In this document: one piece after another, positions 22,864 through 32,624 of the stretch
Position numbering within the stretch: the stretch's first letter is position 1
How the letters are laid out: every line of letters begins with the position of its first letter
Source: Spirulina subsalsa FACHB-351
Lineage (GTDB): Bacteria > Cyanobacteriota > Cyanobacteriia > Cyanobacteriales > Spirulinaceae
Reading direction: 5' to 3'
Assembly (NCBI RefSeq): GCF_026130165.1
Contig: NZ_JAIHOM010000056.1
Coordinates: 1-33,142, forward strand
Length of the DNA stretch: 33,142 nucleotides
The notes under the pieces: model-generated
Databases searched by the model: none
What the model was told of the DNA's origin: nothing
What the model saw: only the letters and a program-made list of their open reading frames with translations
Made by a program: the position numbers and the translations under genes

Positions 22864-25158
22864 TTACCAGTTGGCTAATTGATGTTGAATAGTTGTTAGG
22901 GGAACTTGATAGAAATAATCCTGTTTAAAGTGGGCTTCCTCAATGGCTTCTAAGAACAAATTTAACGCTATTCTCTCAGGAGTAAGGGGCGGCCAATAGT
23001 CATCAATAGCTATCATGTCCCCCTCACGCACCACAGAAAAACCAATCTCTTCTAAAGCCGTTAAACCTAATCCAACAATTTGTAAATTTAAGGCTAATTT
23101 TTCGCCGATTTGTGATAACTGAACTTGTTTCCTGGTGCGGAAGAGATACTTAGCCATGCCTTGTAGTTGCTGCCAAATTTGGTGAGAGTTGAGGGGAGGA
23201 GGAGACGGATAAGCTAAAGCTAGTTTGCAAGACGCTGACAGAGCGTCACGATGGGATAATAAAAGCTCATCCCAACTTGATGGACAAGTGATTAATACCG
23301 TGCAATTTTCCGAGGGATTTAGGTTAAACGCTTCCCCTCGATAATCGACAATCCATTCCCCCTCCATTGCCTCTGGGTAAACAGACACTTCTCGAACATC
23401 AATCAAACGCACTTGATAGCCTTTTTCTGTGAATTTTTCACTAGGATTAAAGTCCAATTCCACTAAAGCATCATAGCGTTTTTGTTCTGAAAGTTCTGTA
23501 CTATAGTGTCCCCACCAAATGCCAGAAAATCCTCTCATATCTGATGAGTCACAAATCTGGAAAGTGGTTTTAATATACTTCACATTTTTATCTATATTCT
23601 GGTTAAATAACCGACGAAACCAGCAATTTTTAATCAACAATCTAGGCACAGGATTCCCCATGCCACAGGGTTCTAATACAGCCAATTCTCGAAATAATTT
23701 TTTCCCTAAATCGGCAACTGTTACCACTAAATCCGCTTGAATTTTAGGTTTTAATAGATTGATTTCGGGAAACTTGTGCCGCATTTCTTGTTCAAGAGAT
23801 TCTTTAAAGAGAGCTAAATTTTCTACCTGAATACTTAATCCGGCCGCGTAGGGATGACCTCCAAAGCGGTGCATTAAATGCTGTTGACTGGCGAGTAATT
23901 CATAGAGATCAATTCCTTGAATAGAACGGGCTGAACCTTTGGCAAAACCAGATTCTTGCTTCTGTTCTTCTGTACTTAAAAGAATGGTGGGGCGATGGTA
24001 TTCTTGGGCAATTTGTCCGGCGACTAATCCTAACACACCCACAGACCATTGAGGATCATCTAGGATAATAATAGGGGTAGTTGATAGGTCAATTTGAGCC
24101 AGGCGTTTTTTAACCGCTTCAACTACACTATTTTGTAGTTCTTTGCGTCGAGTATTGGCAAGTTCTGCTTCTTGAGCTAATTTTTGACAGTGTTCTGGGT
24201 CTGAATGGGTTAACAGTTCAACAACATATTCTGCGTTACCATAAATGCGACTAACGGCGTTAATACGAGGGCCTAAACCAAAGGAAATATCTGTCACGCG
24301 ATCGCCATTTCCTTGACAAAGTTCCAGTAACTTCGCCACACCGGGGCGTGTCGGGGTTTTAACTTGGGTTTTTAACTGTTTAATCCCCCGTTTAGCTAAG
24401 TAACGACAATCCCCTTTAAGGGCGACTAAATCGGCAATTAAACCAATGGCGACTAAATCTAAAAGTTCCTCTAAGGGTTTTTGGGGAATCTCTGGAAAAG
24501 CCTCATATAAAGCTTCGATTAATTTATAGGCAACAGCCACCCCCGATAAATGATAAAGGGGGTGTTCTTCGTGGAAGTAACGAGGATTAATAATGGCCGC
24601 CACAGGAGGACGTTCTGGGGGTAAAGTATGATGATCTGTAACAATAATATCAATGCCCCAAGCTTGAGCTTGTATAATTTCCGTCAGGTTCGTGCTTCCG
24701 GTGTCACAGGTGACGATTAATTGTGTGCCTCCTTGGGCTAATTTTTCGATGCCCGGGAGATTCAAACCATGAGATTCTGTTAAGCGATTAGGGATATAAT
24801 AATTTAGCTGCAAGTATTGAGCTAAAAACTGTCCTAATCCTTCCCAGAGGACACTGGTTGAGGTGACACCATCTGCATCAAAGTCTCCCCAAATGGTGAC
24901 TTTTTCCCCTCGTCCTCTTGCTTGTTGTAAGCGTTCAATTGCCCATTGCATCTCCTGACCAAATTCAAAGGGACTGGCGGGGGTATAATACCGATCTGGG
25001 TCTAAAAAAGGAGGCAAATCTTGGGGGTTTTGTATTCCCCGTTGCCAGAGTAATTGAGCGGCGAATTTTCCCTTAGAGTTAGGACAATATTGTTGAACAA
25101 TCTCTAGAAATTCGGGAGGGATTTCAACGGTGGGAGCAATTTGCCATTGTTGTTCCAT
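22864..25158 (-). CDS. recJ: Single-stranded-DNA-specific exonuclease RecJ
   Basis: RecJ degrades single-stranded DNA 5' to 3' in recombination and mismatch repair. The 764-aa protein has the DHH-phosphoesterase motifs DFDADG (92-97), TCDTGS, VTDHH (174-178), the hinge FGLGPRINAVSRI, the DHHA1 motif RFGGHPYAAGLS and an OB-like domain after it (CGMGNPVPRLLIK). It is about 190 residues longer than E. coli RecJ, with an extra C-terminal region (from about residue 590) typical of cyanobacterial and some Gram-positive forms. All catalytic aspartates and histidines look intact. It diverges from the TM0106-type nuclease gene. Confidence 0.97.
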   Translation of the reverse strand: MEQQWQIAPTVEIPPEFLEIVQQYCPNSKGKFAAQLLWQRGIQNPQDLPPFLDPDRYYTPASPFEFGQEMQWAIERLQQARGRGEKVTIWGDFDADGVTSTSVLWEGLGQFLAQYLQLNYYIPNRLTESHGLNLPGIEKLAQGGTQLIVTCDTGSTNLTEIIQAQAWGIDIIVTDHHTLPPERPPVAAIINPRYFHEEHPLYHLSGVAVAYKLIEALYEAFPEIPQKPLEELLDLVAIGLIADLVALKGDCRYLAKRGIKQLKTQVKTPTRPGVAKLLELCQGNGDRVTDISFGLGPRINAVSRIYGNAEYVVELLTHSDPEHCQKLAQEAELANTRRKELQNSVVEAVKKRLAQIDLSTTPIIILDDPQWSVGVLGLVAGQIAQEYHRPTILLSTEEQKQESGFAKGSARSIQGIDLYELLASQQHLMHRFGGHPYAAGLSIQVENLALFKESLEQEMRHKFPEINLLKPKIQADLVVTVADLGKKLFRELAVLEPCGMGNPVPRLLIKNCWFRRLFNQNIDKNVKYIKTTFQICDSSDMRGFSGIWWGHYSTELSEQKRYDALVELDFNPSEKFTEKGYQVRLIDVREVSVYPEAMEGEWIVDYRGEAFNLNPSENCTVLITCPSSWDELLLSHRDALSASCKLALAYPSPPPLNSHQIWQQLQGMAKYLFRTRKQVQLSQIGEKLALNLQIVGLGLTALEEIGFSVVREGDMIAIDDYWPPLTPERIALNLFLEAIEEAHFKQDYFYQVPLTTIQHQLANW

Positions 25159-25289
25159 AGTTGTAGTGAATCATTAAGGATTAATCGAGTCAACCTCACT
25201 CAATTTTATCAGTCAATTTTAAGGGAGTCGGAACGAAGTTCTCCAGTCGGGATGAAAATCTTTCCGTTCCTACCCACAACTTGAATAAA

Positions 25290-25303
25290 ATTGCTATAGC
25301 AAT
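25290..25303. repeat. ATTGCTATAGCAAT palindrome
   Basis: A perfect 14-base palindrome lies in the recJ/TM0106 divergent gap (25159-25407); a related GATCGCTATAGTATT follows at 25367-25381. Similar CTATAGCAATCC elements are dispersed in cyanobacterial genomes. The rest of the gap shows no gene. Confidence 0.6.
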
Positions 25304-25407
25304 CCTATTTGAGTTATAACCTTTTTGGCAATTGAACCCATATCGTCCTAGCACAACTGATTTCGGATCGCTATAGTATTAAAATATTAACCCTCAGATT
25401 CACTGTA

Positions 25408-26916
25408 ATGTTGTTAAATGACGAACTGTTGTTAGATTATCGGCGCTGTGAACGTCGCTCTTACTTAAATGTCTATGGTGACATATCCCAACGTGAACCT
25501 GAACGGGATTTTGTCCTGAAGCTGCGGAAAGAAAACCGCTTGCAGGTGATGGAGTTTTTAGCAGGTCGGGAACACTGCACCCCTGATTTTCCAAGCTCGG
25601 ATTGGCAGCTAGGAGCGAAGCAGACGGCTGAATGGATGGCTGAGGGTGTGAATTTAATTGAGCGGGGGGTTTTGTTGCTCCATGAGCCGATTTCTGGGGT
25701 GTTGGCGGAGTTGAATCCGGAAGGGGAGAGGGATTGGGATGAGGAGACGCTGGGGGAGTCGGTTTTTTTCGTTGGTCGTCCGACGCTGTTGGTGAAACAA
25801 CCGGGACAGTCTCGCTGGGGAGATTGGTCCTATACGCCTGTGAATATTCGCTTAGGGAAGCGCGCAAAACCGGAATATAAGATTATCTCGGCTTTTCATG
25901 CCTATTTATTGGAACGTTTGCAGGGGGAAAAACCCTTAGAAACGCAGTTAATCTTAAGAGATTTGGATTACTGCGGGGTGGATTTAACGGTGTGGTTTCC
26001 CCGTTTAGCGGAAACCTTGGCCGGGTGTTGGCAGATGTTAGAGGAAAAACGGGAACCGGAGGTGTTTATTTCTCGGCAACGCTGCGGTTTGTGTCACTGG
26101 CATTCCTACTGTCATGCGATCGCACAAACTCAACAACATCTCTCCCTTGTCCCCGGTGTCACCCCCAGTCGCTACGAAGAATTGCAGCAGTTGGGGGTTA
26201 ATAGCTTAGAAAAACTGGCTCATTTTACCCTGCCAGAAGTCACCGAACACATTGATTTCACCGTTGGGGAACAGTTGCAACTCCAAGCTCTGGCCTTGTG
26301 GGAAAAGCGAGCTATTTTGCTACCTCAAGCACCCTACCACTTTAAACAACAATTGCCCCAAAATACGATTGAACTGTATTTTGATATAGAAGCGGAACCG
26401 GAGCGCAATGTGGATTATTTACTGGGAGTTCTCTATGTTAACCACACCACTCAAACCCAAAAATTTTATACTTTTTTGGCGGAACAACCGGAGGATGAAC
26501 CGTTTATCTGGCATCAATGTTTAGCTTTGTTTGAACGTTATCCCCAGGCCCCGATTTTCCACTTTGCCGACTATGAGGTAGACACCGTAAAACGCTTGAG
26601 TCGCTCCTATGGTATCCCCTCCCAACCCTGGCGTCAGTTTCTCCAGCGCTTTGTAGATATTCACCACTGGGTTACAGCGTCAGTAGTGGCCCCAGTGGAA
26701 AGTTATTCTCTTAAATCTTTGGCCAAGTGGTTGGGGTTTGAATGGCGAGATCCCGATATGAGTGGGGATCAAACGGTGTGCTGGTATGATCAATGGTTAC
26801 AAAAAGGCGATCGCCATTATCTGGATGCCATTGTGCGCTACAACGAAGATGATTGTCGCGCTACTTATCATCTCAAAATGTGGTTACAGGAGTTTTTAAA
26901 CAGTCAAGGGTCCTAG
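25408..26916 (+). CDS. TM0106-family RecB-like nuclease with RNase H-fold C-terminus
   Basis: The 502-aa protein has the TM0106 layout: an N-terminal RecB-like domain with an Fe-S-type cysteine set (C14 in RRCERR and CGLCHWHSYC near residue 227), a helix-hairpin-like middle (VTPSRYEELQQLGVNSLEKLA) and a C-terminal RNase H-like 3'-5' exonuclease domain with YFDIEAEPE, FHFADYEVDT and YNEDDCRATYHL. The C-terminal acidic residues are intact. In the N-terminal domain the positions expected to be the PD-(D/E)XK residues read VGRPTLLV and PVNIRLGKR, that is T, N and R instead of D, D/E and K. Cellular function is unknown. A terminator-like hairpin follows directly. Confidence 0.88.
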   Translation: MLLNDELLLDYRRCERRSYLNVYGDISQREPERDFVLKLRKENRLQVMEFLAGREHCTPDFPSSDWQLGAKQTAEWMAEGVNLIERGVLLLHEPISGVLAELNPEGERDWDEETLGESVFFVGRPTLLVKQPGQSRWGDWSYTPVNIRLGKRAKPEYKIISAFHAYLLERLQGEKPLETQLILRDLDYCGVDLTVWFPRLAETLAGCWQMLEEKREPEVFISRQRCGLCHWHSYCHAIAQTQQHLSLVPGVTPSRYEELQQLGVNSLEKLAHFTLPEVTEHIDFTVGEQLQLQALALWEKRAILLPQAPYHFKQQLPQNTIELYFDIEAEPERNVDYLLGVLYVNHTTQTQKFYTFLAEQPEDEPFIWHQCLALFERYPQAPIFHFADYEVDTVKRLSRSYGIPSQPWRQFLQRFVDIHHWVTASVVAPVESYSLKSLAKWLGFEWRDPDMSGDQTVCWYDQWLQKGDRHYLDAIVRYNEDDCRATYHLKMWLQEFLNSQGS

Positions 26917-26978
26917 GGTGCGTCAGAGCGAATCCTCTGGATTACACAGAAATTAATCAAATCCTGACGCACCATTTT
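26917..26978 (+). terminator. GGTGCGTCAG hairpin with T-tract
   Basis: Perfect 10-base arms GGTGCGTCAG (26917-26926) and CTGACGCACC (26964-26973) are followed by ATTTTT. The hairpin begins immediately after the nuclease stop codon and lies between convergent genes. The loop of 37 bases is long for a terminator, and GTGCGTNA-ended repeats are common in cyanobacteria, so it may be a repeat co-opted as terminator. Confidence 0.7.
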
Positions 26979-27002
26979 TAAGCATTGGAAAACAAGAGCC
27001 AA

Positions 27003-27524
27003 CTATTGACCCATTTGAGCTTCCATCATTTGTTGAACCCGTTCTTGCAGGCCTTCATCTTGCTGAATCGTGTTATAAATTTCAGAGAAACGATCCGGAG
27101 CTAAACCTTCACTTTGTAGCGCGTTTTCCATTTGAGTTTGGGTACGCTGACGCAACGGTTCAATTTGAGCTACGATTGTATCTAACTTTTCTTTTTCTTG
27201 GTTCGTTAGCGCCGGAGTCGGTTCAGCTTGATTGCGAAAAGCTTCTAAAATAGCATTAAAACGCTCTGGAGTGAATCCTTGTTGTTCTACAATGGCTACG
27301 GCCGACTGACGAAAAGCGAGTTCAATTTCCCCTAGCTTTTGCCAAGCATTAACAAATTGTGCAAGTTCCCGCTCACTAATAGAGGTAGGACTCCCTTGAG
27401 CAATATAATGATTGACAGTTGTTTGCTCGGACGCTGCCACTGCCATCGGGGTAAGAATAGAGATTTGAAGACCCAGTATGACCGCCACTAGCGCGCTTCC
27501 GGTGCAAAATCTGTGTTTTAACAT
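27003..27524 (-). CDS. Secreted DUF4168 protein
   Basis: The 173-aa protein begins with a signal peptide (ALVAVILGLQISILTPMAVAA, cleavage probably after AVAA near residue 31). The mature part is hydrophilic and helical, with two repeated motifs of the DUF4168 type: VEQQGFTPERFNAILEAFR and LQSEGLAPDRFSEIYNTIQ. It resembles periplasmic helical proteins of unknown function in cyanobacteria and proteobacteria. It lies 59 bases after the dndD-like gene on the same strand, so read-through is possible, although no functional link is evident. Confidence 0.88.
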   Translation of the reverse strand: MLKHRFCTGSALVAVILGLQISILTPMAVAASEQTTVNHYIAQGSPTSISERELAQFVNAWQKLGEIELAFRQSAVAIVEQQGFTPERFNAILEAFRNQAEPTPALTNQEKEKLDTIVAQIEPLRQRTQTQMENALQSEGLAPDRFSEIYNTIQQDEGLQERVQQMMEAQMGQ

Positions 27525-27583
27525 TAGATAGGATTTTGTAACTACTTCCTTTCAGCTTATCGCGCTGATTCCCAATCGGCAAC

Positions 27584-29581
27584 CTAGAAAAAATAACCGG
27601 ATTTGATGGTGGTGCGTTGTTCCTTGGGATTGTATTCTAGGAGATATTCCCGAGCGATCGCATTTTGGTCCCGCAGTTGTTCCACTTCAGCCGCTCCAAT
27701 TTCCGTATCCGTGGACAATAAAATCACTTGATTGGACGCGGCCGGAAAATAGCGTTCCACCAAGTTATTCCGGTGGGAAGAGTCCAGACGACCTAGGGGG
27801 GTATCAATGGCAATGGGTAAGTTCTGACCAGAGACTCGCGCTAAACTCCATAAAAATGCGATCGCCAGCAACTGTTTCTCCCCCGCAGAAAGGCGATGTT
27901 TCGGCACAGCTTGACCCCGAGGATCATACAAAGAAATACGGAACGAGTCCACCTCAATCGCCACCCGATGGACCAAATCCGATTTATGGAGTAAATAACG
28001 AAAACATTCTGTCACCTCCATCTCTAACTTATTGAGTTTTTTCAGCGTTAACCGTTCCCGAAACAACGTCAACGTATTTTGAACTTTAGTCGCCGAATCA
28101 ATAAAATCCTGATTCACTTTTCGATCTAACGTTAATCGACTATAATCTTCTAACTCCTTTTTAAGTGTCTTAATCGTTTGACCTAACCCCTCAACTTGCT
28201 TTTTCTTATGCTCAATTTCCGTGACCATTTGAGATAAATTTTTTTGAGCCTCTTGTAACTCGATTTGCAACAGTTTATAAGCCTCTGGAGAAGCCGCCCT
28301 TTGCTTTTTCTGCTCTAAAGCAGTTAACTCTTCCAGTTGCTCATCTAACTCCCCTAATTGTTGCCTTGCCTGTTCCTTTTGACCCGGTAGTTTATGAGTT
28401 AAAACCCCATCCAGAGCCGCCAAGGTTTTAGCATCCACTTCTAACCAAGATTTAAACTCTGGATCAAGATCCTGCTTAATGAGTTCCTGTTCTTCTTGTA
28501 AAAAAGCTTGAATTTTTTTAAACTTTGCCGAAGGTAAAGCAATATCCTTTAAATAAGCCACTAACTTCTCATCCCGCTTTAATAACACATCCTGCGCAAT
28601 TAACGCATCCTTAACCCTTAACTCCTTTCTTCCCTGTTTATGAGCCGCTTCTAATAAAGGACTAATTAATACCAGAGGTAAAAAATCCCCCGCCAGTTGG
28701 ACTAAATTCTGTCGCTTTGCCTCAATTTGTTGGTTGATGTGCTTTTCCTCAACCGCCAATTCCATTTGTTCCGCCGCAATTTTCCCCCCCTCCGTCATAA
28801 ACCGATCCGACGCTTGTTGTTCCAGATATTCCGCCTTAATTTTCTCCCGTTCTAATCCCTTAACCTCTTGTTCTAGTTCCTCTTGTTCCTCACGAAGTTG
28901 ATCAATTTTTTGTTCTAACGCCTCAATAGTTTCTAACTCTTTTTTGCTCGCACTATTTTTGCGTTTACGATTAATCAATGTCTCTAAATCCGTCGCTAAT
29001 CGTTCCGCCAATTCTAACCCCAGTAACGATTCAATCGCCTCTACCACTTGGGAGGGAGGACTTTCCTGTTCTGCTAGTTCTTTAACCTGTTCCCCATCAA
29101 ATAAGAATAAATTAGAAATTCCCAAGGGTAAAATCTGCTCCACTCGTTCATCCCATGTTTTCGTCATGGTTTCCCCCAAAGATTTATCCCCCACCCATTT
29201 ATCCGTGATGATTTCTAGCTCATCTTTGCCATTTTTTGGGGAACGAGTCCAACGGCGACGAATGCGAAAGGTTACTTTATCATTGTCGTGAATATGTTCA
29301 AAAGCCAGTTCAATAACGGTTTCTTCTAAGTCTTTAACCTGCCGACTAACACATTGTTCTAAAAAATCACTATAGTTTAAATTGCCTCGGGTAGAACATT
29401 GAGCGCGTTGTCCATAAAAAGCCAGACGAATGGCATCCATGAGGGTGGTTTTTCCTCCCCCATTCATTCCTCCTAAAAGAATAATTGGCTTTAATTCTTC
29501 ATCATAGATGGGAGATAAATCAATCACCTGACGACCCACATAAGGTCCAAAATTTTGTAAAACTAATTCTTTAAATAACAT
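27584..29581 (-). CDS. dndD: DndD-like SMC/Rad50-type ATPase
   Basis: The 665-aa protein has an N-terminal ABC-type half with Walker A GGMNGGGKTT (37-46) and a FLFDGEQVKELAE segment. A long coiled-coil middle follows (about residues 200-500, rich in E, K, Q and L). The C-terminal half has the signature HRLSAGEKQLLAIAFLWSLA and the Walker B/D-loop IAIDTPLGRLDSSHR. The DTPLGRLDSxHR form is characteristic of DndD, the ATPase of the DndCDE phosphorothioation machinery. No zinc-hook CxxC is present. Neither dndB, dndC, dndE nor dptFGH genes flank it: its neighbours are a secreted DUF4168 protein and aquaporin. It could serve an unlinked dnd cluster or act as a solo SMC-like repair ATPase. Confidence 0.88.
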   Translation of the reverse strand: MLFKELVLQNFGPYVGRQVIDLSPIYDEELKPIILLGGMNGGGKTTLMDAIRLAFYGQRAQCSTRGNLNYSDFLEQCVSRQVKDLEETVIELAFEHIHDNDKVTFRIRRRWTRSPKNGKDELEIITDKWVGDKSLGETMTKTWDERVEQILPLGISNLFLFDGEQVKELAEQESPPSQVVEAIESLLGLELAERLATDLETLINRKRKNSASKKELETIEALEQKIDQLREEQEELEQEVKGLEREKIKAEYLEQQASDRFMTEGGKIAAEQMELAVEEKHINQQIEAKRQNLVQLAGDFLPLVLISPLLEAAHKQGRKELRVKDALIAQDVLLKRDEKLVAYLKDIALPSAKFKKIQAFLQEEQELIKQDLDPEFKSWLEVDAKTLAALDGVLTHKLPGQKEQARQQLGELDEQLEELTALEQKKQRAASPEAYKLLQIELQEAQKNLSQMVTEIEHKKKQVEGLGQTIKTLKKELEDYSRLTLDRKVNQDFIDSATKVQNTLTLFRERLTLKKLNKLEMEVTECFRYLLHKSDLVHRVAIEVDSFRISLYDPRGQAVPKHRLSAGEKQLLAIAFLWSLARVSGQNLPIAIDTPLGRLDSSHRNNLVERYFPAASNQVILLSTDTEIGAAEVEQLRDQNAIAREYLLEYNPKEQRTTIKSGYFF

Positions 29582-29802
29582 CTTTCTTTAACTGACGCTT
29601 CACCCAATTTTTTCCATCCTTGCCCACACCTTCACCACTTTACCTCAAAATGCTCTACGCACAAAATAGCAATTTTTACAAGTATTCTTTAGAATTTTTT
29701 AAAGATTTGAAAATGCGCTTTGTCCCTAAAATTAGGGTGGATTTTCTCGCTTTACAAAAAAACGTTTTCAAGTTTTTACTGGTTTTCATAAAAGGAGTCA
29801 CA

Positions 29803-30582
29803 ATGTCTCTGGTTAAGAAATGTGCAGCTGAGTGCATTGGTACATTTTGGTTGGTCTTTGGAGGCTGCGGGAGTGCCGTGCTGGCGGCGGCCTTTACGGC
29901 GGAGGCGGCCAAAATTGGAGGGAATACCCTGTTCCCCTTGGGGATTGGTTTGGTGGGGGTGTCTCTCGCTTTTGGTTTAACCGTGATGACGATGGCCTAC
30001 GCGATTGGTCATATTTCCGGCTGTCATCTCAATCCGGCGGTGTCTTTTGGGTTGTGGGCGGCTAAACGCTTTAATGGGGCGGAGTTGTTGCCTTATATTG
30101 GCGCTCAAGTCGCGGGCGGGATTTTGGGGGCGGTGGTGTTGTATATAATTGCCGCAGGCCAGCCGGGTTTTAGTTTAGCTCCCAATGGTTTGGCGGTCAA
30201 TGGGTTTGGGGATTTGTCCCCGGGGGGTTATGGTTTGATTGCGGGGTTTGTGGCTGAGTTTGTTCTCACTTTCATGTTTTTAATCGTGATTGTGGGATCT
30301 ACAGATCGTCGTGCGCCTGCGGGTTTTGCTCCGGTGCCGATTGGTTTGGCGTTGACGTTAATCCACCTCATTGGGATTCCGGTGACGAATGTTTCCGTGA
30401 ATCCTGCCCGGAGTTTGGGGCCGGCTTTGATTGTGGCGTTGTTTGGGGGAGGGACTCAGGCGATCGCACAAGTCTGGTTATTTTGGTTAGCTCCCATTCT
30501 AGGCGCGGTAGCTGCCGGGGGGTTATACCTCGCTTTGTTCACTGAACCGAAAATTGCGACTGAACCGAGTCTAGTTGATTAA
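29803..30582 (+). CDS. aqpZ: Aquaporin Z
   Basis: A six-helix membrane channel of 259 aa with the two pore motifs HLNPAVSFG (77-79 is NPA) and [11 protein letters not shown]. The selectivity-filter context ([19 protein letters not shown], giving H, T and R) is that of water-selective AqpZ rather than a glycerol facilitator. ATG 29803 is preceded by AAAGGAG, an excellent ribosome-binding site; the frame stays open upstream to 29620, but that part is not aquaporin-like. The gene diverges from dndD. The C-terminal tail is short and acidic. An inverted repeat just downstream (30588-30648) may terminate it. Confidence 0.97.
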   Translation: MSLVKKCAAECIGTFWLVFGGCGSAVLAAAFTAEAAKIGGNTLFPLGIGLVGVSLAFGLTVMTMAYAIGHISGCHLNPAVSFGLWAAKRFNGAELLPYIGAQVAGGILGAVVLYIIAAGQPGFSLAPNGLAVNGFGDLSPGGYGLIAGFVAEFVLTFMFLIVIVGSTDRRAPAGFAPVPIGLALTLIHLIGIPVTNVSVNPARSLGPALIVALFGGGTQAIAQVWLFWLAPILGAVAAGGLYLALFTEPKIATEPSLVD

Positions 30583-30583
30583 C

Positions 30584-30770
30584 CCACTCCCCCGTTACAT
30601 CCAAATTGACCTCCAGCTGTTAATTGCGTTCCACAATCTAACGGGGGATTCTTCTTTCCACGAAGCAACTTGCTCTGACAGGATTGCAAAGAGCCAAAGT
30701 AGAGGTCATTTCTCCAGAAGCGTTTAACGAGTCTAGCCCGTAAGTTCCAGTATGCCCTACTGTACCTATT
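30584..30770 (+). mobile_element. IS200/IS605-like left-end remnant, no transposase
   Basis: TCCCCCGTTA (30588-30597) pairs with TAACGGGGGA (30639-30648) and is followed by TTCTT. The next 115 bases match, with gaps, the sequence at 33040-33142: shared blocks are GATTCTT, AGGATTGC, AAAGTAGAGG versus GCTAGAGG, and GTATGCCCTAC-GTA at the end. No tnpB follows in this copy; the FAD oxidoreductase gene starts 107 bases on. With the right-edge copy it defines a conserved end unit of about 120 bases. Family assignment is inference. The rest of the aqpZ-oxidoreductase gap shows no gene. Confidence 0.45.
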
Positions 30771-30876
30771 CCTGATTTGCAGGATATTGAGTGCAGCGAT
30801 CGCTGTACAATTGACTAGCCAAAACTGTTCTAATTAGAGACAATAACCCACACCCCATAACTCTCAATACATCAGC

Positions 30877-32607
30877 ATGACCACTCACCTAACCACTGAT
30901 CTCCTCATTGTGGGAGGAGGAAGCGGAGGAACAGCCGCCGCCCTACAAGCCGCCCGTCGGGGAGTCTCCACCATCCTAGTCAGTGAGGGGCCTTGGTTAG
31001 GGGGGATGTTAACCAGTGCCGGGGTAGCCGTACCCGATGGCAACGAGTTACTCGCCTTTCAAACCGGGATTTGGGGGCATTATGTGCGCACCCTGCAAAG
31101 CCAACTCAACCTAAACACCAGTTGGGTGAGTTTATTCGCCTACCCCCCCGCCCTCGGAGCCCAGATATTCGCCCAGTGGGCGGCGCAATGTCCCCGACTG
31201 CAATGGATTCAAGGACAAACTCCCCTCGAAGTCCATCGACAAGGCCAACGCATCACCGGGGTTCGTTTTACCGACTATGAAATTACCGCTCAAATTACCC
31301 TAGACGGCACAGAATTAGGGGATTTACTCGCCCTAGGAGAGATTCCCCACCGTTGGGGGTGGGAATGGCGCGGGGAGTTTAACGAACCGAGCGCGCCCAT
31401 GAGTGCTAATGAACTGACCCAACGCTATCCCGTCCAGTCTCCTACTTGGGTTGTGTTATTAGAAGATTATGGGCAACCTGCGCCCCCCATTGAGGCCGAG
31501 GGGGTAGATTTTAGTCCCTTTGTGGGGGCATGGGAAGGCTATGGCGGGGAAAAATTCCTCACCTATGGTCGCTTGCCCGAAAATTTATATATGCTCAACT
31601 GGCCACAACAGGGGAATGATTACGGGGAGCAGTTGGGGCGCTTAATTGAATCGGAAACAGCCCGACGACAATATGAGCAGGAAGCCCAACACCATAGTCG
31701 AGCCTTTGCCCGTTGGGTGCAACAGGAGTTAAATCCCCATCTGGGTTGGGCAAAAAACGCCTTTCCTGCCCCTTCTAACGGGGGGTTGGCTCTACACCCC
31801 TATTTCCGGGAAAGTCGCCGTCTACAGGGGGAAATCACGGTAATCGAGCAAGATATTTTACCCCAACCCTCCGGCACGGTGGCCGCCTTACCGATAGAAG
31901 GGGAACAGGTGAGTGCGATCGCCTTTGGTAACTACGCCAACGATCATCACTACCCCGGCCATGACTTCCCCCTACAACCCAAATCCCTACGCTGGGGTGG
32001 CCGTTGGACAGGGACCCCCTTCACCCTACCCTACGGTTGTCTGATTCCCGCCCAAACCGACGGCTTTTTAGTCTGTGAAAAAAATATCTCCGTCTCCCAC
32101 ATCGCCAACGGCTCCACCCGTTTACAGCCCACCGTCCTCAACCTCGGACAAGCCGCAGGCATGGCCGCCGCCCTCTGTATCGAGTTAAACTGTCAACCTC
32201 GGGACTTACCCCTACGCACCCTCCAAGAAGCCCTCCTAACCGATCCTACCGCCCCAGCCGCCCTCATTCCCCTGTTTAACCTCCCCCCCCATCATCCCGA
32301 CTGGTTACAGTGGCAACGGTACTATTTAGACCACCCGGAACAGTATCCCCTCAATGGCAACTGTCCCTGTTCTCCCTGTCCTTCCCCCAGCGTCGGGCAA
32401 TCTTATCTAGGGGATTTCCTTCGGCAGGGAGACAATGATTATCGTTTTACCCCCCTCCAGCGTCAGGAAACTTGGCAAGTGATCACCATTGATCCCTTAA
32501 TACAAGAAGAACTGTTAAATTGTCCCGATCATTCTCGTTTAACCCTGACCGGACAATATAATGCCAGTGGGGGCTGGTTATTGGTGAATCAAATACAGTC
32601 CCGTTGA
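30877..32607 (+). CDS. FAD-dependent oxidoreductase (FAD_oxidored family)
   Basis: The 576-aa protein opens with a Rossmann FAD motif LLIVGGGSGGTAAALQAARRG and the family-typical GPWLGGMLTSAGVAVPDG. Other landmarks are DGTELGDLLALGE, ESRRLQGEITV and LGQAAGMAAALC near residues 425-440, the usual second FAD contact of this family. The remaining C-terminus (about 130 residues) includes a proline/cysteine-rich NCPCSPCPSPS stretch and probably a separate small domain. Substrate unknown. It lies 17 bases upstream of the DUF1667 gene, and the pair is probably an operon. ATG 30877 is the first methionine of the domain. Confidence 0.88.
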   Translation: MTTHLTTDLLIVGGGSGGTAAALQAARRGVSTILVSEGPWLGGMLTSAGVAVPDGNELLAFQTGIWGHYVRTLQSQLNLNTSWVSLFAYPPALGAQIFAQWAAQCPRLQWIQGQTPLEVHRQGQRITGVRFTDYEITAQITLDGTELGDLLALGEIPHRWGWEWRGEFNEPSAPMSANELTQRYPVQSPTWVVLLEDYGQPAPPIEAEGVDFSPFVGAWEGYGGEKFLTYGRLPENLYMLNWPQQGNDYGEQLGRLIESETARRQYEQEAQHHSRAFARWVQQELNPHLGWAKNAFPAPSNGGLALHPYFRESRRLQGEITVIEQDILPQPSGTVAALPIEGEQVSAIAFGNYANDHHYPGHDFPLQPKSLRWGGRWTGTPFTLPYGCLIPAQTDGFLVCEKNISVSHIANGSTRLQPTVLNLGQAAGMAAALCIELNCQPRDLPLRTLQEALLTDPTAPAALIPLFNLPPHHPDWLQWQRYYLDHPEQYPLNGNCPCSPCPSPSVGQSYLGDFLRQGDNDYRFTPLQRQETWQVITIDPLIQEELLNCPDHSRLTLTGQYNASGGWLLVNQIQSR

Positions 32608-32624
32608 GTTAATCAATTGAGATC

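Noticed and set aside
29620-29802. N-terminal extension of aquaporin
   Set aside because: The added residues are not aquaporin-like, and AAAGGAG stands directly before the ATG at 29803.
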